From contig CAVVPY010000001.1 of NCBI GenBank assembly GCA_963750295.1, forward strand, positions 2,480,001-2,544,000: DNA of 64,000 bases. The letters are read 5' to 3'. The translations under genes were made by a program, and so were the position numbers. Origin of the DNA: CAVVPY01 sp963750295 (GTDB lineage: Bacteria > Actinomycetota > Actinomycetes > Mycobacteriales > Jatrophihabitantaceae). A model generated the notes under the pieces. The model worked only from the letters and a program-made list of their open reading frames with translations, was not told the origin of the DNA and searched no databases. Positions 8,090-16,758 of this stretch are shown here, in pieces (the first letter of the stretch is position 1; the number at the start of each line of letters is the position of its first letter).

Positions 8090-8405
8090 AAAGGAGACTC
8101 CCATTCGTAGTCGCATGCTTTGCGTGTCGTTTGTTCGGTCACGGAACGGTAACCAGGCACTTCGCGTGCTCCCAAATCGGCAACAGCGATCCGGGCGCCC
8201 GTGGGCGGGGGGACGTGCCGCCGCTCACCCCGACGCCGCCGGCCGGCGGCGCGCGAGGCGATCATGGCCTCGGGTAGGGATTCCGGGGGCTTCGTGGGGT
8301 CAGCCCACAGCTGGTCAACCGACCCGCCGAAGCCGACGTGCGTGCAATTGCAAGCGGTTATGTGAAAGCCGCCACGCAGGCTCGAATACCGCGCAAATCG
8401 GACAC
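8090..8405. other. 316-base gap holding the rpfB leader
   Basis: No gene is evident between rpfB and tatD. I looked on the minus strand for the c-di-AMP (ydaO) riboswitch that precedes rpf genes in some actinobacteria. I found only an isolated GGGGTGA near 8228 and not the conserved CCGAACCCGACAGC block. The promoter of rpfB presumably lies here. Confidence 0.5.
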
Positions 8406-9254
8406 TCACCAGCCGAACACGCGCGTGCCGGTGGCGCGCACCGCGGCGCACAGCGCCTCGAGCTCGTGCCCGCCCGCCGCGGCGAGCGCCCGCACGGTGA
8501 GCGGCAACAGGCGCGGCGCGTTGGGTCGGCCACGCCACGGATGCGGTGTCAGGAAGGGCGCGTCGGTCTCGACGAGCACCTGGTCGATCGGTACCACCGC
8601 CGCCGCGTCGCGCAGGCCCGGGGCGTTGCGGAAGGTGAGGACGCCCGGGAACGAGAGCACGTAACCGGCCTCGGCACACTCGCGCGCCATCGCCGTGTCG
8701 CCGGAGAACGCGTGGAAGACGACCTGCTCGGGCGCGCCCTGCTCGCGCAGGATGCGCAGGACGTCCGCGTGCGCGTCCCGGTCGTGGATCATCAGTGGCT
8801 TGCCGACCGCCTTGGCCAGGTCGATGTGCCGACGGAAATGCTGCTGTTGCTCGCGGTGCTCGGTGCGATCCCAGTAGTAGTCCAGCCCGGTCTCGCCGAC
8901 CGCGACCACCCTGGGGTCGCGGGCGAGCCGCTCGAGTTCGGCGTAGTCGTCGTCGGTCATCGCGTCGATCTCGGTCGGGTGCACGGCCACCGCCGCGTAG
9001 ACATCGGGGTGCGCCCGGGCGGCGGCCACGCACCAGCGTGCCGAGACCATCGTGTCGGCGACCGTGATCGTCGCGGTCACGCCGACCGTCCGGGCCTCGG
9101 CCAGCACCCCCGCGACAAAAGCGTCGTCGGGCTCGGCGCCCGAGCGCTGCGCCATCGCGTCCAGGTGCGTGTGGGCGTCGAAGACGGTTGCCGGCAGCGC
9201 GTCGACCGGTTGCCCCGCTGGTGGCCGCAGTTGCCCTGCTTCGGGACCGCTCAC
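8406..9254 (-). CDS. tatD: TatD-family metal-dependent deoxyribonuclease
   Basis: TatD proteins are cytosolic TIM-barrel metallohydrolases with 3'-5' exonuclease activity on DNA. The 282-residue product carries the metal-ligand motifs DAHTHLD near the N-terminus, VGETGLDYYW in the middle, MIHDRDAH, and VETDAPFL near the C-terminus. The start is GTG 9254, whose bases overlap the metG stop as GTGA, so translation is probably coupled to metG. Downstream lies rpfB after a 316-base gap. The metG-tatD-rpf order is conserved in mycobacteria and relatives. Confidence 0.94.
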   Translation of the reverse strand: MSGPEAGQLRPPAGQPVDALPATVFDAHTHLDAMAQRSGAEPDDAFVAGVLAEARTVGVTATITVADTMVSARWCVAAARAHPDVYAAVAVHPTEIDAMTDDDYAELERLARDPRVVAVGETGLDYYWDRTEHREQQQHFRRHIDLAKAVGKPLMIHDRDAHADVLRILREQGAPEQVVFHAFSGDTAMARECAEAGYVLSFPGVLTFRNAPGLRDAAAVVPIDQVLVETDAPFLTPHPWRGRPNAPRLLPLTVRALAAAGGHELEALCAAVRATGTRVFGW

Positions 9255-11047
9255 GCGCCGGCGGCCAGGCGGGCCAGTTCCTCGTCCACGACCGACGGGT
9301 CGAGCTTGGTGAACACCGGCGTCGGCGGCGCGAGGACCGTGCCCGGACGGATCGGGGTGGACTCCCACCGCGCTCCGGTGTCGTAATCGCCGGTGAGCAC
9401 GTGGTAGCCGGGCGAACCTGCCGCTGTCGGCTCGTCCACCTCGACCAGGTCAGGCATGCGCGCCCAGTCCCCCGTCCCACCGAGGGCGGCGTGCACCTTG
9501 GCCGAGGATGACGGCAGGAACGGAGTCAGCATCGTCTTGACGTCGTCGACCACCTGCAGCGCGACGTGCAGGACCGACGCCATCCGGTCCGGGTCGGTGC
9601 TCTTGAGCTTCCACGGCTCCATGTCGGACAGGTACTTGTTCGCGGCCCCGGCCACCGCCATTACCTCGCCGATCGCCGCCTTCTGCCGCGACTGCGACAG
9701 CAGGTCGCCGACACTTCCGAAGGCCGCCTTCGAGCGGTTCAGCAGTTCGTGATCGGTGTCGGTGAGCGCACCGGCCTCCGGCACGGCGCCGAGGTTCTTG
9801 GCGATCATCGAGATGGTCCGGTTCACCAGATTTCCCCAGCCACCGACGAGTTCGTCGTTGTTGCGCCGGACGAACTCCGACCAGGTGAAGTCGGTGTCCT
9901 GGTTCTCGGGTCCGGCCGTCGCGAGGTAGTAGCGCAGCGCGTCGGCGTCATAGCGCGAGAGCATGTCGCCCACGTAGATCACGACGTTGCGCGAGGACGA
10001 GAACTTCTTGCCCTCCATGGTGAGGAACTCGCTCGAGACGACTTCGTAGGGACGATCGAGCGCGCCGAGCGAACCCGGCGTGCCGCCCTTCGACCCGATG
10101 CCGGAGTAGCCGAACAGCATGGCCGGCCAGATCTCGGCATGGAAGACGATGTTGTCCTTGCCCATGAAGTAGTAGCTGCGCGTGGCGGGATCGTTCCAGA
10201 ACGGCTGCCAGGCGTCGGGGTCACCCGTCCGCGCCGCCCATTCGATCGACGCGGACAGGTACCCGATCACCGCGTCGAACCAGACGTAGATCCGCTTGTC
10301 CGAGCGGTCTCGCCAGCCGTCGAGCGGCACCGGCACGCCCCAGTCGAGATCGCGGGTGATCGCTCGAGGTTTGAGGTCGTCGAGCAGGTTGAGGCTGAAC
10401 TTCTGGACGTTCGGCCGCCAGTGGTTCTGCTTCTTCATCCAGTCGGCGAGCACCTGCGCGAACGCGGGCAGATCGAGGAAGTAGTGCTCGGTCTCGACGA
10501 AGACGGGCGTCTCGCCGTTGATCCGCGACACCGGGTCGATCAGGTCGATCGGGTCGAGTTGATTGCCGCAGTTGTCACACTGGTCGCCGCGCGCGTGGGG
10601 GTAGGCGCAGATCGGGCAGGTGCCCTCGACGTAGCGGTCGGGCAGGGTGCGTCCGGTCGACGGGCTGATCGCGCCGAGTTGCGTCTTCGGGAAGATGTAG
10701 CCGTTGGCGAGCAGGCCGAGGAACAGTTCCTGCGTGATCGCGTAGTGGTTCTTCGTCGTCGTCCGGGTGAACAGGTCGTAGGACAGCCCGAGATTCTGCA
10801 GATCCTTGGCGATCACCAGCGCATTGCGGTCGGCGAGTTCGCGCGCGGTGACGCCTTCCTGATCGGCCTGCACCTGGATCGGCGTCCCGTGCTCGTCCGT
10901 GCCGCTGATCATGAGCACCTGGTTGCCGGCCATCCGCTGGTAGCGCGAGAACACGTCGGAGGGGACGCCGAAGCCGGCCACGTGGCCGATGTGCCGCGGG
11001 CCGTTGGCGTACGGCCAGGCGACGGCGGTCAGGATGCGTTCACTCAC
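9251..11047 (-). CDS. metG: Methionyl-tRNA synthetase
   Basis: The enzyme charges tRNA-Met. The 598-residue class I synthetase shows the HIGH motif (PRHIGHVAG) near residue 19, a KMSKS-equivalent KKFSSSRN, and a zinc-knuckle insertion with CPICAYPHARGDQCDNCG (four Cys). The anticodon-binding helical domain follows. There is no C-terminal tRNA-binding extension. The GTG start is preceded by TAGGGT with six bases between, which fits a leaderless promoter; GGGTGG could alternatively serve as a ribosome-binding site. The gene heads a metG-tatD unit. Confidence 0.96.
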   Translation of the reverse strand: MSERILTAVAWPYANGPRHIGHVAGFGVPSDVFSRYQRMAGNQVLMISGTDEHGTPIQVQADQEGVTARELADRNALVIAKDLQNLGLSYDLFTRTTTKNHYAITQELFLGLLANGYIFPKTQLGAISPSTGRTLPDRYVEGTCPICAYPHARGDQCDNCGNQLDPIDLIDPVSRINGETPVFVETEHYFLDLPAFAQVLADWMKKQNHWRPNVQKFSLNLLDDLKPRAITRDLDWGVPVPLDGWRDRSDKRIYVWFDAVIGYLSASIEWAARTGDPDAWQPFWNDPATRSYYFMGKDNIVFHAEIWPAMLFGYSGIGSKGGTPGSLGALDRPYEVVSSEFLTMEGKKFSSSRNVVIYVGDMLSRYDADALRYYLATAGPENQDTDFTWSEFVRRNNDELVGGWGNLVNRTISMIAKNLGAVPEAGALTDTDHELLNRSKAAFGSVGDLLSQSRQKAAIGEVMAVAGAANKYLSDMEPWKLKSTDPDRMASVLHVALQVVDDVKTMLTPFLPSSSAKVHAALGGTGDWARMPDLVEVDEPTAAGSPGYHVLTGDYDTGARWESTPIRPGTVLAPPTPVFTKLDPSVVDEELARLAAGA

Positions 11048-11110
11048 CGGTCCACCCTAGTGAGCGGGGCCGCACGAGTTGGCGCGGTCACGACCCGTCC
11101 GTCCGCCGAG

Positions 11111-11204
11111 TGACGGATCCCCAAGATCAGAGACGGAAAATTCGCCGTCACCCGATGCGCGGATCCGTCACCCGGCGCCGCGATCCGTCACCCGGGGTCG
11201 ACGG
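11111..11204. repeat. 20-base-period CCGTCACCCG array with an inverted copy
   Basis: CCGTCACCCG occurs at 11145, 11165 and 11185, exactly 20 bases apart. The last two copies are preceded by GAT. TGACGGATCC at 11111-11120 is the perfect reverse complement of GGATCCGTCA at 11161-11170. The array spans the rsmI stop codon (11168-11170) and lies 64-157 bases upstream of the metG start. It could be an operator array or a set of stem-forming 3' elements. Confidence 0.8.
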
Positions 11205-12055
11205 GCGGCGACCACGGCGTCGTACACCTGCCGTTTCGGCAGCCCCCGCTCCCGCGCCACGGCGGCGATCGCCTCCTTGCGCGGCACCCCGTCGGCCTCG
11301 GCCGCAGCGACCGACTCGGCAAGCCCAGCGGTGTCGCCGGTGCGGGCAGGCGCGCCCGCGACGACCAGCGTGATCTCACCCAGGACGCCACCGCCGGCCC
11401 AGGACGCGAGCTCGGCCAGCGTCCCGCGAACGACCTGCTCGTGCGTCTTGGTCAACTCGCGACACACCGCGGCCCGCCGGTCCGGGCCGAACGCCTCGAC
11501 GAGGGCCGCCAGCGTGGCAGCCAGCCGGCGCGGCGACTCGAACAACACCAACGTCCGCGCCTCGGTGGCCAGCGCCGCCAGCACCCGGCCCCGCTCCCCG
11601 GGGCGGCGCGGCAGGAACCCCTCGAAGCTGAACCGGTCCACCGGCAGCCCGGACACCGCGAGGGCGGTCGTGACCGCCGACGGACCGGGCACCGCGGTCA
11701 CCACGATGCCCGCTTCGACCGCCGCGCTGACCAGCCGGTACCCGGGGTCGGACACCGACGGCATCCCGCCGTCGGTCACGACGAGGACGTCGGAACCGGA
11801 CCGCAGCGCCTCGAGCAACTGCGGCACCCGCGCCGCTTCGTTGCCGTCGAAGAACGACAGCACCCGCCCGGACGGGGTGATCTCGAGGTCGGCACACAGC
11901 CGCCGCAACCGCCGGGTGTCCTCCGCGGCGATGACGGCGACGCTGCCCAGCGCAGTACGCAGACCCGCCGACGCGTCGCCCGCGCGCCCGAGCGGAGCGC
12001 CGCCGAGTATCAGCCGACCGGCACCGGCCACCGCCGACCCCCCTGCCTCGCTCAC
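11168..12055 (-). CDS. rsmI: 16S rRNA (cytidine1402-2'-O)-methyltransferase
   Basis: RsmI methylates the ribose of C1402 in the ribosomal P site. The 295-residue tetrapyrrole-methylase-fold protein contains AAEDTRRLRRL, the TDGGMPSVSDPGYRLV segment and VPGPSAVTTALAVSGLP, all typical of the family. The usual N-terminal ATPIGNLGD is replaced by GGAPLGRAGD, a modest variant. I chose GTG 12055 because TACCGT (12063-12068, minus strand) sits seven bases before it. GTG 12073 is an in-frame alternative with no signal. It diverges from the pmt gene across 32 bases, as in mycobacteria. Confidence 0.93.
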   Translation of the reverse strand: MSEAGGSAVAGAGRLILGGAPLGRAGDASAGLRTALGSVAVIAAEDTRRLRRLCADLEITPSGRVLSFFDGNEAARVPQLLEALRSGSDVLVVTDGGMPSVSDPGYRLVSAAVEAGIVVTAVPGPSAVTTALAVSGLPVDRFSFEGFLPRRPGERGRVLAALATEARTLVLFESPRRLAATLAALVEAFGPDRRAAVCRELTKTHEQVVRGTLAELASWAGGGVLGEITLVVAGAPARTGDTAGLAESVAAAEADGVPRKEAIAAVARERGLPKRQVYDAVVAARRPRVTDRGAG

Positions 12056-12062
12056 GCAACCG

Positions 12063-12087
12063 ACGGTATCCACCTACTATCGACCGC
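12063..12087. promoter_or_regulatory. Compact divergent promoter of rsmI and pmt
   Basis: TACTAT at 12075-12080 lies seven bases before the pmt GTG on the plus strand. TACCGT (complement of 12063-12068) lies seven bases before the rsmI GTG on the minus strand. Neither gene has a Shine-Dalgarno sequence. Both transcripts are therefore probably leaderless. Confidence 0.6.
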
Positions 12088-13704
12088 GTGACGGCGACGC
12101 TCTCGGACCGACCGTCAGCCGCACCCCCCGACGACCCCGAGCCACCGCAGCCGGCTCGCCCCGTGCCGGCCGCGCTCGCGGCGTGGCACGATCCCCGTCC
12201 GTGGGTGGGCTGGCTCGTTGCCGCCGGACTCATGATTCTCGCCGGGTTCACCCGGCTCTGGGCGGTCGGGTTCCCGCCCGACCGGGTCTTCGACGAGGCG
12301 TACTACCCGGTCGAGGCGCAGGAGCTGCTGCGCTACGGCTACGAGGACAACCGCGGCTACATGTTCATCGTCCATCCGCCCTTGGGCAAATGGCTGATCG
12401 CGCTGTCTGAGGGCCTGTGGGACGAATCGAAGGCCGACTACCTGACCAACTCGGTCGGCTGGCGGCTGGCCCCGGCCATCATCGGCTGCCTCAGCGTCCT
12501 CATCGTCGCCCGGACAGCGCGCCGGCTCACCCGCTCGAACCTGTTCGGCGCGGTGGCCGGCGTGCTGATGGCGCTCGAGGGCATGTCCCTGGTGCTGGCG
12601 CGGACGGCCCTGCTCGACGTGTTCCTGCAGTTCTTCGTGATCGCGGGCTTCGGCGCCCTCGTCCTCGACCGCGACCAGATGCGCCGCCGCCTCGGCGGGC
12701 TGATCGCGGCGGGCGCCGACCTCGGCCCGCGCATACCGACGCTGGGGCCGCGTCCCTACCGCCTGTTGGCCGGAGTCTGCCTCGGGCTGGCCTGTGCGGT
12801 GAAGTGGACCGGGCTGTCGTTCTTCGTGCTGCTCGTGCTGCTGAGCCTGGTGTGGGACCGCGGTGCGCTCAAGACCGCGGGCGCGTCGCGTCCCACCCGG
12901 TCGATGGTGCTGCGGTCCGGCCTGCCGGCAGTCGGCCCCTTCATCGTCGCGCCGCTCGCCGCGTACTTGATGACCTACCTCGGCTGGTTCACCGGCGAGA
13001 ACGCGTGGGGACGGCATTGGGCCGACACGCACGGCCCGTCCACCCACCTCGGCGTGTTCGGGATGCGCATCCCGTTCAGCTGGGCCTGGGTACCCGATCC
13101 GCTCCGCTCGCTCGGGGCGTACACGCTGGACGCCTACCGCTTCCACCAGGGCCTGGACAGCGGGCACGCCTATCAGTCCAGTCCGTGGAGCTGGCTCGTG
13201 CTCGGCCGCCCGGTCGACTTCTACTACAGCGGCGATTCGAAGACGTGCGGCGCCGCCAGTTGCTCACGCGAGGTGTTGCTCATCGGGACGCCCGTGATGT
13301 GGTGGGCGTTCGTCCCGATGCTGCTGTGGCTGGCCTGGCACTGGATCACCACCCGCGACTGGCGCGCGGCCGCGGTGTGGGTCGCCTTCCTCGCCGGCTG
13401 GGCGGTGTGGTTCCAGAATCTGAAGCGGACGATGTTCCTGTTCTACATGGCCCCGCTCGTCCCGTTCCTGATCTTCGGGTTGACCCTCGCGCTCGGTGCC
13501 GTGCTCGGTCCGGCGTACCGCACGACGGGCGACCGGGATCGCGACCAGCGAGCGTGGCGGCGGCGACGGTGGGGCGTCGGCGCGGTCTCGGCGTTCCTGG
13601 CGTTGGTCGTCGTCGACTTCGCGTGGATGTGGCCGGTGTTCACCGGCGGCCTGCTCAGCTACGACGTCTGGCACGCGCATATGTGGCTGCCCTCGTGGGT
13701 ATGA
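12088..13704 (+). CDS. pmt: Dolichyl/polyprenyl-phosphate-mannose protein O-mannosyltransferase
   Basis: This GT39 membrane enzyme transfers mannose from polyprenyl-phosphate-mannose to Ser/Thr of proteins as they are exported. The 538-residue protein has a Pro-rich cytosolic N-terminus, about eleven predicted membrane segments, and the FDEAYY motif whose Asp-Glu pair forms the catalytic site. HPPLGKW follows, also typical of the family. The start is GTG 12088 with a TANNNT box seven bases upstream and no ribosome-binding site. Secreted Ser/Thr-rich proteins of this window, such as the peptidase at 44468, are plausible substrates. A DoxX-like gene follows after seven bases. Confidence 0.94.
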   Translation: MTATLSDRPSAAPPDDPEPPQPARPVPAALAAWHDPRPWVGWLVAAGLMILAGFTRLWAVGFPPDRVFDEAYYPVEAQELLRYGYEDNRGYMFIVHPPLGKWLIALSEGLWDESKADYLTNSVGWRLAPAIIGCLSVLIVARTARRLTRSNLFGAVAGVLMALEGMSLVLARTALLDVFLQFFVIAGFGALVLDRDQMRRRLGGLIAAGADLGPRIPTLGPRPYRLLAGVCLGLACAVKWTGLSFFVLLVLLSLVWDRGALKTAGASRPTRSMVLRSGLPAVGPFIVAPLAAYLMTYLGWFTGENAWGRHWADTHGPSTHLGVFGMRIPFSWAWVPDPLRSLGAYTLDAYRFHQGLDSGHAYQSSPWSWLVLGRPVDFYYSGDSKTCGAASCSREVLLIGTPVMWWAFVPMLLWLAWHWITTRDWRAAAVWVAFLAGWAVWFQNLKRTMFLFYMAPLVPFLIFGLTLALGAVLGPAYRTTGDRDRDQRAWRRRRWGVGAVSAFLALVVVDFAWMWPVFTGGLLSYDVWHAHMWLPSWV

Positions 13705-13711
13705 CCGCGAC

Positions 13712-14920
13712 ATGAGCCTTGCCACGAAGCTGCGCCGAGCCCCGCTGCGCGCAGCGGCAGGCGCCTACATCCTCAACGCCGGATTGACGAAGTTCGGGGC
13801 GGACGACGCCACCGCCAAGGCGGTGCACGGACGCGCGGCCGACGCGTTCCCGGCCGTCGAGCACCTGCCGCCGAAACCGTTCGTGAAGGTGCTCGCCACG
13901 GGCGAGACCGCGCTCGGCGCAGCGCTGCTGCTGCCGCTCGTCCCGGCCGGCGTCGCCGGGTTGGCCCTGACCGGATTCTCCGCGTCGCTACTCGGCATGT
14001 GGTGGCGCACGCCGGGCGCGCACGAGCCGGGCAGCGTGCGGCCGACCCTGCAGGGCGCCGCAGTCGCCAAGGACGTCTGGATGCTCGGCATCGGCACGGC
14101 CCTGGTGATCGACGCCGCCGTGACCCCAGTGCACGACAAGGCTTTGACCGGACGCACGACGGCGAAGGCCAGGCTCAAGGCCGAAACCACGGCAGCGCGC
14201 AAGGCCGCGCGGCGCGCAGGCAAGCGCGCCCGGCGGCAGGCCGACTCGGTGCGCAAGCACGCCGAGTCGGTCGCTACCGGGCTGACCGGGCTGCTACTTC
14301 CCGTGCTCGGGAGCGACGTAGCTCTTGGCCAGATCGCTCGCCGTCAGCGGCTGCACCACCGTCAAGCCACCCTCGGCCTTGGAGTCGGCCTTGAGAATCA
14401 CTGCCTCGCGCGTGGCCGGGTCGCCGGGCTGGCTGTAGTCCAGCGCGGGGAACAGGCCGCCGGTGTCGACGCTGGTCGTGTCGCGGAAGGCGGTCTGGAT
14501 TCCGGCCCGGCTCAGATCCTTGTTGTCGCACGCCGTCTTCAGCACCGTGGCATAGGCCTGCGCCGCCCCGTAGCCCCAGTCGACGCCGCCGTTGGGGACG
14601 TCCTTCGGGTACTTCGCCTTGTAGGCGTCGCGCACCTTCACCGCGCCCGCGCTGTCACCTGCGTACGCGTCCCAGGACGCGACCAGGGTGAACAGCTTCT
14701 CCATCGCGGGTCCGGCAGCGGTGTCGAGCAACTGCGGCACGAAGGTCGGGTTGTTGCCGAGCACCGGGACGTTCAGGCCGGTGGCCGCATCGACGCCGAC
14801 GACCGACGCAGTCTGGGTCGGGGTCGTCGTGAGCAGGATCGCCTTGACGCCCTTGGACTTCAGCGACGCCACCTGGCTGCTGAGGTCCGTGGCGGTGGCC
14901 TGCACCTGAACCCCCTGTAG
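13712..14920 (+). CDS. DoxX-like membrane protein with a run-on C-terminus
   Basis: The first roughly 195 residues look like a small DoxX-family membrane protein. There are hydrophobic stretches around residues 10-22, 55-95 and 120-138, then a strongly basic Lys/Arg/Ala-rich tail (about 145-190). After that the frame stays open for about 200 more residues, but these are only the antisense of the substrate-binding gene that converges from 15598. The natural stop therefore seems to be missing, or the reading frame is shifted near 14280. The start is ATG 13712. The role of the family is not well defined (redox stress and membrane functions have been proposed). Boundaries at the 3' end are unreliable. 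Confidence 0.6.
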   Translation: MSLATKLRRAPLRAAAGAYILNAGLTKFGADDATAKAVHGRAADAFPAVEHLPPKPFVKVLATGETALGAALLLPLVPAGVAGLALTGFSASLLGMWWRTPGAHEPGSVRPTLQGAAVAKDVWMLGIGTALVIDAAVTPVHDKALTGRTTAKARLKAETTAARKAARRAGKRARRQADSVRKHAESVATGLTGLLLPVLGSDVALGQIARRQRLHHRQATLGLGVGLENHCLARGRVAGLAVVQRGEQAAGVDAGRVAEGGLDSGPAQILVVARRLQHRGIGLRRPVAPVDAAVGDVLRVLRLVGVAHLHRARAVTCVRVPGRDQGEQLLHRGSGSGVEQLRHEGRVVAEHRDVQAGGRIDADDRRSLGRGRREQDRLDALGLQRRHLAAEVRGGGLHLNPL

Positions 14921-15598
14921 CCGCAGCCCGGCCTGCTTGGCCGCGTACTTGCTGCCCAGGTAGCCGTTCGCGCCGTACTCGCCCTCCAGGTAGATGTGCC
15001 CGATCGTGTCGCCCTTCTTGATTCCCTTGTTCGCCATCAGCCACGAGATGCCGTTGATCATCTCGACGTCGTAGGTCGTCCCGACGATCATGTTGTTGGG
15101 GTTGTCCAGGATGGTCGAGGCCCACGACACCGGGACGGTGAACATCTGGTCGGACTCGATGTTCTGCTTGAGCGCGGCGTTGACCGGCGAGCCGAGCAAC
15201 TGTTCCATCCCGAGCACGCTGCCGGACAGGTCGGCGTAGAGCCCGATCGCCTTCTGCACGTCGTAGCCGTGATCCTTGATCACCAGTTTGATCTTGCGCT
15301 CGCAGATGCCGCCCTGCGCGTTCAGCTCGTCGAAGTAGAGCTGGGCGCCCTGGGTGACGGTCTTGCCCAGGACCGCGAACACGCCGGACAGGTCGGTGAG
15401 CACGCCCAGCGAGATCGTGGACGCGGTCACCCCCGGGCCGGTCTTCAGCTCACCGCTCGCGGCGCTGTTGCCGCTGTTGTCCTTGGCCTTGGTGCTGCAC
15501 GCCGCGGCGGCGAGCACGGCCACCAATGAGAAGGTCACCGCCGCCCGGCGAGGTAGCGATGACCTCCGCCGCACGGTTGGACTGCCTTGTCGCGTCAT
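14294..15598 (-). CDS. livK: ABC transporter substrate-binding lipoprotein, branched-chain amino acid type
   Basis: The 434-residue protein has a basic N-terminus, a hydrophobic segment and the lipobox LAAAAC, so it should be anchored on the outer face of the membrane. The rest is a periplasmic-binding-protein type 1 fold of the LivK/AmiC group (GVLTDLSGVFAVLG and similar), which binds the imported solute for the LivHMFG permease. Its ATG overlaps the livM stop as ATGA, making it the last gene of the transport operon. The ligand cannot be deduced; amino acids, amides, urea or aromatic acids are all known for this family. Its 3' half lies antisense to the run-on tail of the DoxX-like ORF. Confidence 0.9.
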   Translation of the reverse strand: MTRQGSPTVRRRSSLPRRAAVTFSLVAVLAAAACSTKAKDNSGNSAASGELKTGPGVTASTISLGVLTDLSGVFAVLGKTVTQGAQLYFDELNAQGGICERKIKLVIKDHGYDVQKAIGLYADLSGSVLGMEQLLGSPVNAALKQNIESDQMFTVPVSWASTILDNPNNMIVGTTYDVEMINGISWLMANKGIKKGDTIGHIYLEGEYGANGYLGSKYAAKQAGLRLQGVQVQATATDLSSQVASLKSKGVKAILLTTTPTQTASVVGVDAATGLNVPVLGNNPTFVPQLLDTAAGPAMEKLFTLVASWDAYAGDSAGAVKVRDAYKAKYPKDVPNGGVDWGYGAAQAYATVLKTACDNKDLSRAGIQTAFRDTTSVDTGGLFPALDYSQPGDPATREAVILKADSKAEGGLTVVQPLTASDLAKSYVAPEHGK

Positions 15599-16758
15599 AC
15601 CTTTCCGGCCTCCTTCTCGGGTGACGCCGGCGCGGGTGATCCCGGCGGCGGTGCTGCTGACTCAGTGTTGGCGGGCGGACCGAACCCCAGCAGTCTCAGC
15701 ATCGACGCTGGGATCAGCCTGGCCAGACCGCCGGGAGCGACGAGGATGACCAGGATGATCGCGGCGCCGTAGACGTATCTGGAGAAGTCGCTCGCCGCGA
15801 TGCCGCTCTCGCCCGGCTGGGCGAGGAAACCGATCTGATCGGAGTAGTGCGTCAGGACCAGGGGCAGCGCGGTCACGAACAGCGCGCCGGCCACCGCTCC
15901 CGGTACCGATCCCAGGCCGCCGATCACGATCATCGCCAGGTAGGTCACCGACAGCGCCAGATTGAAGTAGTCGGGCACGGTGCGCTGGAACGCCAGCCCG
16001 ATCATCACCCCGGCCAGCCCGGCGTACATCGACGACAGGACGAAGGCGTATGCCTTGTAGCGCCGCACATTCACGCCCATGACCGCAGCCGCGACCTCGC
16101 TGTCTCGGACGGTCCGCAGCGCTCGTCCCGGCCGTCCCCGCAGCACGTTCTGCGCGAACACGTAGGCGAGCACGAGCAGCACGAGGCCGAGATACCAGAG
16201 CCGCTCGCGCCGGCCGTAGGTCACGTTGAGCACGGTCAGCGCCGGATGGTCGTCGGCGAAGGTGAAGCCGAACAGCTCGAAGTTCGGGGCGAACCGGCCG
16301 TAGAACCCTCCGGTGAGGCTCCTGGCGTTGAGCAGGAGGTGCTGCCCGATGAAGACCAGGGCGAGCGAGGCCACGCCGAGGTAGATGCCACGCAACCGGC
16401 TGGCGATGGGGCTGAACAGCAACCCGGCGACACCGGTGAGCAGGACGGCGAGCACCATCGCGACCAGCGGTGGCAACCCGGCCCCGTGGACCACGACCCC
16501 CCCGCCGATGGTGGTGTCGTCGCCGGCGAAGTACGCGTACCCGTAGGCCCCGACGGCGAGGAAGAACGCGTGTGCGAGCGAGAGCTGACCGGTGCTGCCG
16601 GTCAGGATCGACAGCCCGATCGCGCCGATCCCGGCGGCGAACACGAACAGGCCCAGTTGCAGCCAGAACGCGCCGATGTAGAGCGGGAGCGCGAGCAGCA
16701 CCAGGAAACCGACGGCGCCGGCTCCGATCCGCACCCACCGCTGCTGCTGCTCAGACAC
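15595..16758 (-). CDS. livM: Branched-chain amino acid ABC transporter permease LivM
   Basis: The 387-residue inner-membrane permease has about nine to ten hydrophobic helices. It carries the family stretch LTGSTGQLSLAHAFF near residue 52 and the cytoplasmic EAA-like loop RALRTVRDSEVAAAVMGVNV that contacts the ATPases. The C-terminus is a Pro/Ala-rich tail of about 35 residues, longer than usual. The start is GTG 16758, overlapping the end of livH by eight bases. It pairs with LivH to form the membrane channel. Confidence 0.93.
   Translation of the reverse strand: MSEQQQRWVRIGAGAVGFLVLLALPLYIGAFWLQLGLFVFAAGIGAIGLSILTGSTGQLSLAHAFFLAVGAYGYAYFAGDDTTIGGGVVVHGAGLPPLVAMVLAVLLTGVAGLLFSPIASRLRGIYLGVASLALVFIGQHLLLNARSLTGGFYGRFAPNFELFGFTFADDHPALTVLNVTYGRRERLWYLGLVLLVLAYVFAQNVLRGRPGRALRTVRDSEVAAAVMGVNVRRYKAYAFVLSSMYAGLAGVMIGLAFQRTVPDYFNLALSVTYLAMIVIGGLGSVPGAVAGALFVTALPLVLTHYSDQIGFLAQPGESGIAASDFSRYVYGAAIILVILVAPGGLARLIPASMLRLLGFGPPANTESAAPPPGSPAPASPEKEAGKV

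Noticed and set aside
8090..8405. Possible c-di-AMP (ydaO) riboswitch in the rpfB leader
   Set aside because: Only a single GGGGTGA match is present. The conserved CCGAACCCGACAGC and GGGGAACC blocks were not found.
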